From GCA-002694895 sp964436345 (GTDB lineage: Bacteria > Chloroflexota > Dehalococcoidia > Lucifugimonadales > GCA-002694895), in assembly GCA_964436345.1 (NCBI GenBank), contig CAYTCC010000015.1, positions 1-23,512 of the forward strand: a DNA stretch of 23,512 nucleotides. The letters run 5' to 3'. This document shows positions 15,504-23,512 of the stretch, one piece after another; the first letter of the stretch is position 1, and each line of letters opens with the position of its first letter. The position numbers were made by a program, and so were the translations under genes. Under the pieces are notes generated by a model that saw only the letters and a program-made list of their open reading frames with translations, was not told the origin of the DNA and did not search any database.

Positions 15504-15761
15504 ATGGCACATAAAAAAGGTGGCGGAAGTACAAAAAACACCCCTAATAGAGGTAATGCAAAACGTCTTGGAATTAAGGTGTATGATAGTGAATCTGTAA
15601 AAGCAGGAGCTATACTTGTTAGGCAAAGAGGTTCAAAAATTATTCCTGGAACAAGTGTAGGAATGGGTAGGGATCACACTTTATTTTCTTTAATTGACGG
15701 TGTGGTTAAATTTGAAAATTCTACGAAAGACAAAAAGAAAGCTAGTGTTTATCATAAATAA
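15504..15761 (+). CDS. rpmA: 50S ribosomal protein L27
   Basis: Large-subunit protein whose N-terminus reaches the peptidyl-transferase centre. The 85-residue sequence begins MAHKKGGGSTKN, so it has no cleavable N-terminal prepeptide of the Firmicutes type. The body NAKRLGIKVYDSE, AGAILVRQRGSKIIPGTSVGMG and DHTLFSLIDGVVKF is canonical. The ATG is preceded by AAAGGA. It is part of the rplU-rpmA-rpmE string. Confidence 0.97.
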   Translation: MAHKKGGGSTKNTPNRGNAKRLGIKVYDSESVKAGAILVRQRGSKIIPGTSVGMGRDHTLFSLIDGVVKFENSTKDKKKASVYHK

Positions 15762-15773
15762 GGGGAATATGAT

Positions 15774-15977
15774 ATGAAATCAGATATACATCCTGAATAT
15801 TTTAATGAATCAAAGATTGTATGTTCTTGCGGTACAACTTATACAACTGGTTCAACAAAAGAAATGATGAGAATTGAACTTTGTGGTACCTGTCATCCAT
15901 TTTATACAGGCGAGCAAAAAATAGTTGATACTGAAGGTAGAGTTGAGAGACTCAAGAGAAGATATAATTTAAGTTAA
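15774..15977 (+). CDS. rpmE: 50S ribosomal protein L31, zinc-binding form
   Basis: Large-subunit protein forming an intersubunit bridge. The 67 residues have four zinc-ligand cysteines, C17 and C19 (CSC) and C37 and C40 (CGTC), so this is the Zn-containing type rather than the zinc-independent paralogue. HPEYFNESKIVCSCG and CHPFYTGEQKIVDTEGRVERLKRRY are characteristic. AGGGG precedes the ATG. It follows rpmA by 12 bp. Confidence 0.97.
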   Translation: MKSDIHPEYFNESKIVCSCGTTYTTGSTKEMMRIELCGTCHPFYTGEQKIVDTEGRVERLKRRYNLS

Positions 15978-15996
15978 TATTTATCGAGATAATAAC

Positions 15997-16881
15997 TTGG
16001 ATTTAAGTAAAACTATTAGATTGGGTGGGCAAGCTTTACCAGAAGGAATTCTTATTAAAGGTCCCAAATATACTGTTATTGCGTATAGAGATAAATCAAA
16101 TGAAATAGACTTTGTATCTTTGGAATGGAGTTTTAAGTTTTTTGATTATTTAAGAAAAATACCTCTGATCAGAGGATTAATAGCTATTTTTGAAACATTT
16201 AGTTTATCTATAAAATCAATTTTTATGATGGCAGAAATTTCTGATGATGAGATTGATTTGGACTCTATTTATTTTAAATTATTTATTGGTTTGATGTTTG
16301 TTATTGTTATTTTTTTAACTCTTGGGATAATAATATTTGTTCCAAAATTAACATCTGGTTTGATTACAAATTATTTTTTATCTAGTACAGTTTTTAAGGT
16401 TTGGATTGAATTGTTCTTAAGGTTTTCTATATTTTTTTTCTATATATTTTTATATCGATTTTTTGCAATTGGGAAAAAAATGTTTCAATACCACGCAGCT
16501 GAGCATATGTCTATACATGCATATGAAAATCAGGAATTATTAACAAAAGGTAATCTTCGTAAATTTAATAAAGAACATCCAAGATGTGGGACAGCATTTT
16601 TAGCATTTGTATTTATTTATGCAAATATTATTTTTCATACAATAGATTTTAATTTAGGATTTGTATTTTTATTTTTAATAAGATTGTTTATTTCCCTTTT
16701 GATAATTTCTTTTACATATGAGACATTATTATTAGGTTGGAAATCTAATAAAATGATTTTCGGTAAAATCATTAATTTCCCAGGATATATATTGCAAAAA
16801 ATAACTACTATGAATCCAGGTGATGATGATTTGGAATTAGCAATAGTTGCTACAAATAAATGTGTGGAATTACATAAATAA
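15997..16881 (+). CDS. DUF1385 (YqhQ-like) integral membrane protein
   Basis: A widely conserved membrane protein of unknown biochemical function. The family blocks are clear: LGGQALPEGILIKGPKY near the N-terminus, KIPLIRGLIAIFET at about 54-67, QYHAAEHMSIHAYE at 164-177 with H166 and H170, and EHPRCGTAFL at 193-202 with C197. Hydrophobic segments at about 94-116, 134-157, 198-213 and 219-242 suggest four membrane spans. The invariant His and Cys residues next to the membrane might bind metal, which is inference. The start is TTG with a GAG-like ribosome-binding site. It follows rpmE by 19 bp; an rpmE-DUF1385 neighbourhood also occurs in other Chloroflexota, as far as I recall. Confidence 0.88.
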   Translation: MDLSKTIRLGGQALPEGILIKGPKYTVIAYRDKSNEIDFVSLEWSFKFFDYLRKIPLIRGLIAIFETFSLSIKSIFMMAEISDDEIDLDSIYFKLFIGLMFVIVIFLTLGIIIFVPKLTSGLITNYFLSSTVFKVWIELFLRFSIFFFYIFLYRFFAIGKKMFQYHAAEHMSIHAYENQELLTKGNLRKFNKEHPRCGTAFLAFVFIYANIIFHTIDFNLGFVFLFLIRLFISLLIISFTYETLLLGWKSNKMIFGKIINFPGYILQKITTMNPGDDDLELAIVATNKCVELHK

Positions 16882-16898
16882 ATTGTTGTTATGTAATT
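16868..16898. terminator. AT-rich hairpin between convergent genes, possible bidirectional terminator
   Basis: AATTACATAA (16868-16877) is exactly complementary in inverse to TTATGTAATT (16889-16898), with an 11-base loop. It contains the DUF1385 stop and lies 5 bp before the stop of the convergent hydantoinase gene. A short TT follows on the plus strand, so it would be a weak terminator at best. Confidence 0.4.
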
Positions 16899-16903
16899 TT
16901 AGC

Positions 16904-19900
16904 TTATGATAAATAACCATTTTTTTTATCCCATTCAAGAGAATTTTTATCCCGTTTATTAGGATCACCATAACCACCACCCCCAGATGAAAGAGCAATT
17001 ATTCTGTCGCCAGGCAATACAGTAACTTCTGTTTCTTTAGATTTTAGTACTCTTTCAGTACCGTTGGATATAAGGCTATATCTATGAGGAAGTGCTTCTG
17101 AACCCCCAAATAAGCCAAAAGGAGGGACTATCATTCCATCTCCAGCAGTATTCATAGTACCTTTATCTTTCCCTTCATAAATTATCTCACATACAGCTCC
17201 AAGTCCACCTCGCCATTGTCCATTACCAGCAGAATCTGGACGTAGTTCATGGTTTACAACAAAAAGTGGAAATCTTTCTTCTGTTATTTCCACGCTAGGA
17301 GCTCTAATACCCCCAGCTACATTAACTTCTCCCACGCATGTCCACCCATCATTACCAGATGACGCACCTCCTCCGCCTCGTCCCATAAAATAATGCCATA
17401 TAAAATATTTTCCTGTACGTGGATCTGTACCTGTGATAGCATATCTCATTCTTCGAGAAAATCCTGAATTAACAGCTAAAGGTACAGCATTTGCTAAAGC
17501 TTTAAATACTGATTCTATTATCTCTTCTCCGCAATGATTGGTACTCATACAAACAGGAGCTGGTGGGTTCGCGTTTACAATTAATCCCTTTGGAGCAATA
17601 ACACTTAAAGGCCCCATCGATCCTTCATTTTTTGCTAAGTCATAAGGAGCTAGATACATTATTGCAGCATGAGCTACTGATCGTGTATTTGCGAAAGCGC
17701 TATTTATAAATCCTGTTACTTGGGGGGATGATTTGCTTAAATCAATATTCATAGTATCATCCTTAATTGTGACTTTTGCATGAATAGGGATCATTTTTGA
17801 ATCAAAGCCATCATCATCAAGATGGGTTTCTCCTTCGTACACACCATCAGGCCACTCTGATATGAATTGGCGAACTTTATATTCAGTTGCAGATAATATG
17901 CTATCTATAATCATTAGCAATGTGGTTTCATCATAATTATTAAGTAATTCAAGCATGCGACGCTCTGCAGTTGAAACAGAACCTATTTGCGCGTTGAGAT
18001 CTCCTAAAAAATTTTCAGGCAATCTTACATTAGCAGAAAGCATTTGCAGTAAATCTTCTCTTGGTTTTCCTTTATCGTGAATTCTTAACGGAGGTATGCG
18101 TAGGCCTTCATGGTAAATTTCGCTAGCAGAAGGATTGTAACCACCGTGAGTAGCTCCTCCAACATCGCTGTGATGAGCACGATTCACGGTTAAAAAAAGT
18201 AACTTCTCATCTTTGAAAACAGGTTTAATTACAGTTATGTCAGGTAAATGGCTGCCTCCATTATATGGATCATTTAATGCAAACATATCTCCTGGGTGAA
18301 TATCATTTTGAAAAGTATTTAAAATAGCTTCTCCTGCAATTGGGAGCGCGCTTACATGTACCGGTATTCCTTCTCCTTGTGCAATAAGCCTACATTTGTT
18401 ATCTAAAATTGCAGTGGAGAAATCTCGACTTGAATTTAAAATTTGTGACATTGAAGTACGTATCATTACATCCATCATTTCGATAGCAATAGATTCCAAT
18501 CTGTTTTCCACAACAGCAAGAGTTACCGGATCGACTGCTTTTAATTTAGATGGTTTTTTTTCAATTGATTTGATATCTCTCAACTTGATGGATAACATTT
18601 CCTCTGAGTTTTTTGTAAGTGTTTCATTCTGACTCAGAACAACAGTAGTAAATTCTGATTCTATGATTGCCGGGCCATTTATATTGTGTTTGCTGGAAAG
18701 ATCTGATTCTTGAAAAATGGGCACATCTCCCCATTCTGTCATATGGACTTGCCTTGTTGATGTTTTTGAAAATTCATAATTACCAGGTGATTTTATATTT
18801 TTTTTTGTATTTGAGATTTTGGGTATTGGTGCTAATATTGTTGCTCTTAGTGTCACTAGTCTAATTTCTTGTTCAGATTGTCTGTAGGAATAGAGTTCTT
18901 CAAACCTTATGTGGAAGTTATGAGCCCATTTTTCTTTAAGTTCCTGATCATTAAAATTCAGATCAGGAATAAGTACTGTTACTTCATATATTTGATCCAA
19001 ATACCTCATGTCAGCTTTAAATTCTACAATTATTTCTTTATCTGGCACACCGTTTTCTTTAAGTCGATTTCTTCCTTTTTTCTCCATGGCCTGAAGTTGG
19101 GAACGAATTTCATTTAGATCTACTATTTCTAATCCGGAAGGATAAGACTGTGAAAAATCATATTGAATGTTAGATGTCAGCATTCCAAAAGCTGATAATA
19201 CTGGTGCTGTATATGGAATAAGTATTTTTTGGATCCCAACTTCTCTTGCTACCTTGGTTGCTAACATTCCTGCAGCTCCCCCGAAAGCCACCATTGAAAA
19301 ACTTCGTGGGTCGAGACCTTTTCGAATAGAAGCCAAGCGTATTCCTTCTGCTATGGAGTTTGTTACGACTCTCATAATACCATTTGCTGCTTCTATGATG
19401 GTTAATCCTAGAGGGTCAGCTATTTTATTTTTTATAGCTTGTTTTGCTAAATTGTCATTTAGAGTTACTCGACCTCCAAGGAAAGAATTTTTATTTAATA
19501 GTCCTAGAACTAGAGCAGCGTCAGTTACAGTTGGATTTTCTCCACCCAAGTCATAACAAGCAGGACCTGGATCTGCTCCGGCACTTTCAGGACCTACTCT
19601 TAAGACGCCACTTATGTCTACACGAGCTATACTCCCACCTCCAGCTCCTAGTGTGTGAACATCTATCATTGGTACTGCTATTTTCCATCCAGCTTCAAAT
19701 CTTTCGTTGGCAATATGAGGTTTTCCATTTTCAATGATTGAGATATCAGTACTAGTTCCACCCATATCTAATGCAATAATATTTTTTTCATTTATTTCAG
19801 AAGCAACATTTGCTGCGCCCTGGGCCCCACCTGCTGGACCAGACAGTATAGAGCGGACTGCAAATTTAATAGAATCTTTAATTGGAGCAGAACCTCCATT

Positions 19901-20629
19901 AGATTGTATTATTAAAACTTTACTTTCATCCCCATGTTTATTTAGGCGGTTTTGGAAACTACTTAGATATTTACCAAGCTCAGGTCCAACGTATGCGTTA
20001 ACAGCAGTTGTACTAATTCGGTCAAATTCTTTGATTTGTGGCAGCACTTCGTGAGACAGAGATATGAAAGCATCAGGAAATATGTTTTTAATTTCCTTTG
20101 CTGCTTGTAATTCATGCTTGGAATTCATAAATGAAAATAGGAAACACACTGCTAGTGAATTTACCCCTTCGGTTTTTAATTTATTTAAATTTTTTTTGAG
20201 ATTTTTTATATTTAAGGGTATATGAACACTTCCATCATATTTAATTCTTTCTTGGACTCCTAAACGTAAATACCTTGGTACTAGCGGCTCAACTGAAGCC
20301 ATTCGGAGATTATATCGATCTTCTTTGAGCCCTTCACGGATTTCAAGTAAATCTCTAAAACCATCAGTCGTTATAATACCAACATTAGCTCCTTTTTTTT
20401 CAATTAAGGTATTAGTTGCAACTGTAGTACCATGTACAATTAATTCTACCTTTGCAAGTAATTCGTTTAATGTGATTTTATGCGAATTGGCAATTTCTGT
20501 TAAACCTTTCAGTACACCTATTGAAGGATCTTTAGGCGTTGAATGTGTTTTGAATTGTTTAATAGGTTGGTTGTTTTGAGCAACAACTAAGTCAGTAAAT
20601 GTTCCTCCAACGTCTATTCCAATTCTCAA
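16904..20629 (-). CDS. Fused hydantoinase/5-oxoprolinase (HyuA-HyuB)
   Basis: An ATP-dependent hydantoinase/oxoprolinase family enzyme, 1241 residues, opening cyclic amides such as 5-oxoproline or N-methylhydantoin; the exact substrate is not decided by sequence. Residues 1 to about 690 are the HyuA half: the phosphate loop MRIGIDVGGTFTDLVV, HGTTVATNT at 66-74, ALDMGGTSTDIS at 286-297, HTLGAGGGSIARVD at 325-338 and GPESAGADPGPACYDLGG at 346-363. Residues about 698-1241 are the HyuB half: NDPYNGGSHLPDITV, NRAHHSDVGG and the final GGGGYGDP. In many bacteria these are two genes; the fused form matches the architecture and length of eukaryotic 5-oxoprolinase (about 1290). The start is TTG with AAGGA 6 bp upstream. 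It lies 65 bp downstream of hisIE. Confidence 0.93.
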   Translation of the reverse strand: MRIGIDVGGTFTDLVVAQNNQPIKQFKTHSTPKDPSIGVLKGLTEIANSHKITLNELLAKVELIVHGTTVATNTLIEKKGANVGIITTDGFRDLLEIREGLKEDRYNLRMASVEPLVPRYLRLGVQERIKYDGSVHIPLNIKNLKKNLNKLKTEGVNSLAVCFLFSFMNSKHELQAAKEIKNIFPDAFISLSHEVLPQIKEFDRISTTAVNAYVGPELGKYLSSFQNRLNKHGDESKVLIIQSNGGSAPIKDSIKFAVRSILSGPAGGAQGAANVASEINEKNIIALDMGGTSTDISIIENGKPHIANERFEAGWKIAVPMIDVHTLGAGGGSIARVDISGVLRVGPESAGADPGPACYDLGGENPTVTDAALVLGLLNKNSFLGGRVTLNDNLAKQAIKNKIADPLGLTIIEAANGIMRVVTNSIAEGIRLASIRKGLDPRSFSMVAFGGAAGMLATKVAREVGIQKILIPYTAPVLSAFGMLTSNIQYDFSQSYPSGLEIVDLNEIRSQLQAMEKKGRNRLKENGVPDKEIIVEFKADMRYLDQIYEVTVLIPDLNFNDQELKEKWAHNFHIRFEELYSYRQSEQEIRLVTLRATILAPIPKISNTKKNIKSPGNYEFSKTSTRQVHMTEWGDVPIFQESDLSSKHNINGPAIIESEFTTVVLSQNETLTKNSEEMLSIKLRDIKSIEKKPSKLKAVDPVTLAVVENRLESIAIEMMDVMIRTSMSQILNSSRDFSTAILDNKCRLIAQGEGIPVHVSALPIAGEAILNTFQNDIHPGDMFALNDPYNGGSHLPDITVIKPVFKDEKLLFLTVNRAHHSDVGGATHGGYNPSASEIYHEGLRIPPLRIHDKGKPREDLLQMLSANVRLPENFLGDLNAQIGSVSTAERRMLELLNNYDETTLLMIIDSILSATEYKVRQFISEWPDGVYEGETHLDDDGFDSKMIPIHAKVTIKDDTMNIDLSKSSPQVTGFINSAFANTRSVAHAAIMYLAPYDLAKNEGSMGPLSVIAPKGLIVNANPPAPVCMSTNHCGEEIIESVFKALANAVPLAVNSGFSRRMRYAITGTDPRTGKYFIWHYFMGRGGGGASSGNDGWTCVGEVNVAGGIRAPSVEITEERFPLFVVNHELRPDSAGNGQWRGGLGAVCEIIYEGKDKGTMNTAGDGMIVPPFGLFGGSEALPHRYSLISNGTERVLKSKETEVTVLPGDRIIALSSGGGGYGDPNKRDKNSLEWDKKNGYLS

Positions 20630-20694
20630 ATCATTTCCTTTATTTAAGGCAAAGTATTATTTGTTTTGTTAATTTGATTTTAGATTATAATAAA

Positions 20695-21294
20695 TTATTT
20701 TTTCCGAGATTCAAGTTCATCCCAGATATTTTCAATATCGATATTAGCTTTTTTTAACAAAACTAGCATATGAAATAGCAAATCAGAAAACTCATATATT
20801 ATTTGGTAGTTATTTTTGTCTGTTAAACTTGCAATTGATAATTCCCCTGCTTCTTCCACGATTTTTTGTGCTATTTTAGGCATTCCTTCATTTAATAGTT
20901 TTGACGTATAGCTATCTGGATTTTTATTTTTATTTCTCTCATTAATAATTGAGATAATAGAGTTAAGAGTATTTTCTACAGGTTTATTTTCTTCGCCAAA
21001 ACATGAAGTATTCCCCTTATGACAAGTCGGCCCATTAGGGATAGCTTTGATTAAAATTGTATCTTTATCACAATCTAAGGCTAAATTAATCACTTTTAAA
21101 TAATTACCAGATTTTTCCCCTTTTTCCCATAATTTTTTTCGACTTCTACTATAAAACCAAACATGACCAGAATTCATTGTCATATTTATTGATTCTTGAT
21201 TCATATAACCTAGCATTAATATTTCATTTGTATTGTGATTTTGGATTATTGCAGGGATCAGATCTGATTTATTAAATTTTATATTTTCATTCAT
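20695..21294 (-). CDS. hisI: Histidine biosynthesis bifunctional HisIE
   Basis: Steps 2 and 3 of histidine synthesis: the C-terminal HisE half hydrolyses phosphoribosyl-ATP to phosphoribosyl-AMP, and the N-terminal HisI half opens the adenine ring. Residues 1-105 are HisI, with WFYSRSRKKLWEKGE, the metal-binding DCDKD at 74-78 and NGPTCHKGNTSCF with zinc cysteines C91 and C98. Residues about 106-199 are the helical HisE, with IVEEAGEL and EFSDLLFHMLVLL giving the magnesium-binding acidic residues. At 199 residues it is normal for the fusion. Its ATG lies inside the end of hisF (8-bp overlap), indicating coupled translation. Confidence 0.95.
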   Translation of the reverse strand: MNENIKFNKSDLIPAIIQNHNTNEILMLGYMNQESINMTMNSGHVWFYSRSRKKLWEKGEKSGNYLKVINLALDCDKDTILIKAIPNGPTCHKGNTSCFGEENKPVENTLNSIISIINERNKNKNPDSYTSKLLNEGMPKIAQKIVEEAGELSIASLTDKNNYQIIYEFSDLLFHMLVLLKKANIDIENIWDELESRKK

Positions 21295-22045
21295 ATCTTA
21301 TTTGTATTCCTTTTTTAGATAAAATTTCTTTAACATTATTTATAGTATACTCTTGGAAATGGAAAACACTTGCAGCCAATACTGCGTCTGCATTTCCTTT
21401 TGTTAATGCTTCATACATATGATCAGGTGTGCCTGCTCCACCGCTAGCTATTATGGGAATATTTACATTTGTAGAAATTTTGTATAGCAAATCTATATCA
21501 TAACCAGAAGTATTTCCATCTTTGTCCATGCTTGTTACAAGTAATTCTCCAACTCCTAATTTATTTAATTCTTTTGCCCATTTTATTGCATCTAACCCTG
21601 TTTTTTTTCTTCCACCATGACTATAAATTTCCCAATTATTATTATTTTGTTTTGCATCTATTGCTCCTACAATTGCTTGTGATCCAAAATAATTTGATGC
21701 TTTGTAGAACAACTCTTTATCTAAAATTCCAGCTGTATTAATTGAAACTTTATCAGCTCCGTGGTTCAGTAATCCTTTGATATCATTTATAGTTTTCACA
21801 CCTCCTCCTATAGTCAGAGGGATGAAAACTTGCTTTGAAACCTTTTCGACAATATTTAATATTGTTTTTCTGTTTTCAATACTTGCTGTAATATCTAAAA
21901 ATACTAGTTCGTCTGCTCCGTCTTCATAATATTTTTTGGCTAATTTAACAGGGTCTCCTGCATTAACAAGATTTACAAAACTTTTTCCTTTTACAACTTG
22001 ACCTTTATCTACATCAAGACAAGGGATTATACGTTTTGTTAGCAT
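21287..22045 (-). CDS. hisF: Imidazole glycerol phosphate synthase cyclase subunit HisF
   Basis: TIM-barrel subunit that joins ammonia from HisH to PRFAR, giving imidazole glycerol phosphate and AICAR. The 252 residues have both catalytic aspartates, D11 (IIPCLDV) and D130 (GAIDAK). LTIGGGV and IIASGGAG give the two phosphate-binding loops. Length is normal. Its ATG follows an AGG about 8 bp upstream and lies 18 bp after the methyltransferase-like gene. The partner hisH is present at the window end. Confidence 0.97.
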   Translation of the reverse strand: MLTKRIIPCLDVDKGQVVKGKSFVNLVNAGDPVKLAKKYYEDGADELVFLDITASIENRKTILNIVEKVSKQVFIPLTIGGGVKTINDIKGLLNHGADKVSINTAGILDKELFYKASNYFGSQAIVGAIDAKQNNNNWEIYSHGGRKKTGLDAIKWAKELNKLGVGELLVTSMDKDGNTSGYDIDLLYKISTNVNIPIIASGGAGTPDHMYEALTKGNADAVLAASVFHFQEYTINNVKEILSKKGIQIRYE

Positions 22046-22063
22046 TTCAGTGCCTAAATATAA

Positions 22064-22552
22064 TTAAAATCTAAAATTATAAAGTTTGTGTTGTTCGTCA
22101 ACAAAAATTTCTGAATCTTTTTTAAATCCTAATTTAGATATTTTGCTTTCCGGTATAGATTGAGAATTGTCATTTGAATCTATTAAAATTGCAAGCCAAG
22201 AATTTTTTTTCAGAGCTTTTGTAAATAATTCAAGGCTAACATTATATAAATCCCAGTTAGAAATAAAAGCACCATCTACTGATTCAGGAGATATTTTCAA
22301 TTCTTTTGTAAATTCTTTGAGCTCAACATTGCCAAGATTAATTTTCTTTAGCATTTTTTTTGTTTTATCTATATTTGACTTGTTTTTATCAAAAGCTACA
22401 ACTTCCCCATCAAAAACATATTTGCCAAATAGTATTGGGAATAAGCCTTCTTCAGCACCCAGGCATACGATGGTTTGGTATGGCATAATTGGGAGAGTGG
22501 CAATTATTTTATGTGTATCAATTTTTAATATAGTTTGATTATTTTTTACCAT
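22064..22552 (-). CDS. Methyltransferase-like Rossmann protein in the his cluster
   Basis: A 162-residue protein resembling the first two-thirds of a class I SAM-dependent methyltransferase. TIVCLGAEEGLF (27-38) sits where the SAM motif I normally reads D/E-x-G-x-G-x-G; here the acidic residue is replaced by C30 and the glycine spacing is loose (G32, G36). VVAFDKN with D55 would be the motif II acid that holds the ribose. SVDGAFISNWDLYNV resembles motif IV. Degenerate motif I means SAM binding is uncertain. It is not a known histidine enzyme. It lies 3 bp downstream of hisA and 18 bp upstream of hisF, same strand, so it is surely cotranscribed. Function is unknown; family assignment is moderate. 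Confidence 0.72.
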   Translation of the reverse strand: MVKNNQTILKIDTHKIIATLPIMPYQTIVCLGAEEGLFPILFGKYVFDGEVVAFDKNKSNIDKTKKMLKKINLGNVELKEFTKELKISPESVDGAFISNWDLYNVSLELFTKALKKNSWLAILIDSNDNSQSIPESKISKLGFKKDSEIFVDEQHKLYNFRF

Positions 22553-22555
22553 TAA

Positions 22556-23278
22556 TTAACCTTTATATTTTTTGAATATTGTGTTTGGATTTAGCTTGTT
22601 TTCATATAAAGCTTTTCCAATTATAACATTTTCTATTCCCAATTCATCTAATGATTGAAGGTCAGATTCTGAAGAAATTCCACCGGCTATTGTGAGATTA
22701 ATATTGAATTTATTATAAATTTTTTTTATATCGTTTATTGATATTCCTTGAAATGTCCCATCTTTTTCAATATCAGTATATATAAAATTTTTAACACCTT
22801 TTTTCATTAAAGCATGTATTAAATTTTCAGGAGTGGAATTTGTTTTTTTTGTCCATCCTTGAGTTTTAACTTTACCTTTTGAGGTATCTAATGAAACAGC
22901 TATTTTTTCAAATCCGTATTTTTTTATTGCTGTACTGACAAAATTATTTTCATCTTTTATTGCAGCGGTCCCAAGGATGACTTTTTTTATTCCAAAAGAT
23001 AAATAATAGCCAATCGTATCTAAGGTTCTTATCCCTCCTCCAATTTGTATTTTTACATTGGAATTATCAATCATTTTTTCAATCACATTTTTAGAAATAG
23101 TTTTACCCAATTTCGCGCCTTCTAGATCAACAATATGTATTAATTTCGCTCCTAGGAATTCCCAGTTTTGCATAACTTCTATTGGATTTTCAGAATATAT
23201 TGTGGATTGCTTATAATCTCCTTTGTATAATCTGATACATTTATTTTTATATATATCTATGGCTGGTATTACTAACAT
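22556..23278 (-). CDS. hisA: Phosphoribosylformimino-AICAR-phosphate isomerase HisA
   Basis: TIM-barrel isomerase converting ProFAR to PRFAR, the step before HisHF. The 240 residues carry the catalytic aspartates D8 (IPAIDIY) and D169 (YTDIEKDGT), with IQIGGGIR and LTIAGGIS as phosphate loops. The second half keeps SLDTSKGKVKTQGW. It is distinguished from its paralogue HisF by the IYTDIEKDG segment and the W at 142. The ATG lies 8 bp after the hisH stop. Confidence 0.96.
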   Translation of the reverse strand: MLVIPAIDIYKNKCIRLYKGDYKQSTIYSENPIEVMQNWEFLGAKLIHIVDLEGAKLGKTISKNVIEKMIDNSNVKIQIGGGIRTLDTIGYYLSFGIKKVILGTAAIKDENNFVSTAIKKYGFEKIAVSLDTSKGKVKTQGWTKKTNSTPENLIHALMKKGVKNFIYTDIEKDGTFQGISINDIKKIYNKFNINLTIAGGISSESDLQSLDELGIENVIIGKALYENKLNPNTIFKKYKG

Positions 23279-23286
23279 AAGTATAG

Positions 23287-23512
23287 TTACATTATTTTTG
23301 TTATAAAGTTTTTATATATCTCTAATCCGATTTCACCGCTTCTTTCAGGATGAAACTGCAATCCAACATAGTTTTTATTTGCAAAGGCAGAACAAAAAGT
23401 GATTCCATAATTTGTGTTGGCAATGATGTTACTTTTATCATTGGGTATTGCATAATAGCTGTGAACAAAATAGAAATATGAGTCATTTGGAATATTGTTA
23501 AAAATAGGATGA
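23287..23512 (-). CDS. hisH: Imidazole glycerol phosphate synthase glutaminase subunit HisH, C-terminal part
   Basis: The window ends inside this gene, so only the last 74 or so codons are seen, translated by hand from the minus strand. The reading frame gives FVHSYYAIP, then GITFCSAFANKNYVGLQFHPERSGEIGL and the end IYKNFITKIM with TAA at 23287-23289. The QFHPERSG block holds the catalytic His and Glu of the class I glutamine amidotransferase triad; the nucleophilic Cys lies beyond the window. It is followed 8 bp later by hisA, giving the order hisH-hisA-(unknown)-hisF-hisIE. Confidence 0.93.
   Translation of the reverse strand, partial: HPIFNNIPNDSYFYFVHSYYAIPNDKSNIIANTNYGITFCSAFANKNYVGLQFHPERSGEIGLEIYKNFITKIM

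Noticed and set aside
19167..20054. Several plus-strand open frames opposite the hydantoinase gene (also near 18396-19117 and 20325-20579)
   Set aside because: They are antisense to strongly conserved HyuA motifs, overlap one another and have no recognisable domain.

Overview
This is an AT-rich bacterial chromosome segment, a draft scaffold with one 100-N gap. It is gene-dense, with many 1-20 bp junctions, a few short overlaps and no stretch over 300 bp without a gene. I see no rRNA, tRNA, CRISPR array, insertion sequence or phage gene. The compact layout, low GC, frequent TTG starts and metabolic content suggest a streamlined free-living, probably marine, bacterium. The order rplU-rpmA-rpmE-DUF1385 and the amidase and hydantoinase genes would fit a low-GC Chloroflexota lineage such as SAR202. 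That placement is inference (about 50% sure) because no phylogenetic marker could be searched.

Layout. (1) 2-2407, plus strand: the 3' part of fructose-1,6-bisphosphatase, a class I fructose-bisphosphate aldolase and RdgB, i.e. gluconeogenesis plus nucleotide-pool cleaning. (2) 2414-3189, minus strand: a cytidine-deaminase-superfamily enzyme and a small protein of unknown function. (3) 3339-7618, plus strand: moaA, an RNase HI-MoaC fusion, pth, gatC and gatA, joining early molybdenum-cofactor synthesis to translation quality and Glu-tRNA(Gln) amidation. (4) 7615-10298, minus strand: glutamate dehydrogenase and an amidase two bases apart, a likely nitrogen-assimilation pair whose stop overlaps that of gatA. 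(5) 10299-14995, plus strand: a regulated-looking leader, then nusA, infB, rbfA and truB. nusA has an acidic C-terminal repeat that contains the assembly gap. (6) 15016-16881, plus strand: a strong promoter, rplU, rpmA, rpmE and a DUF1385 membrane protein. (7) 16904-23512, minus strand: hisH (partial), hisA, a methyltransferase-like gene, hisF and hisIE, followed by a 1241-residue fused HyuA/HyuB hydantoinase or oxoprolinase.

The features most worth a second look are these: the RNase HI-MoaC fusion with a ribosome-binding site at its domain boundary; the nusA leader, where a good promoter is followed at once by an intrinsic-terminator hairpin; the exact 30-bp GC-rich repeat in nusA that explains the assembly gap; the G4 motif of IF2, which reads SKID instead of NKID; and the methyltransferase-like gene inside the his cluster. 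I found no convincing wholly new multi-gene system. Most of the window is core metabolism with unusual details.
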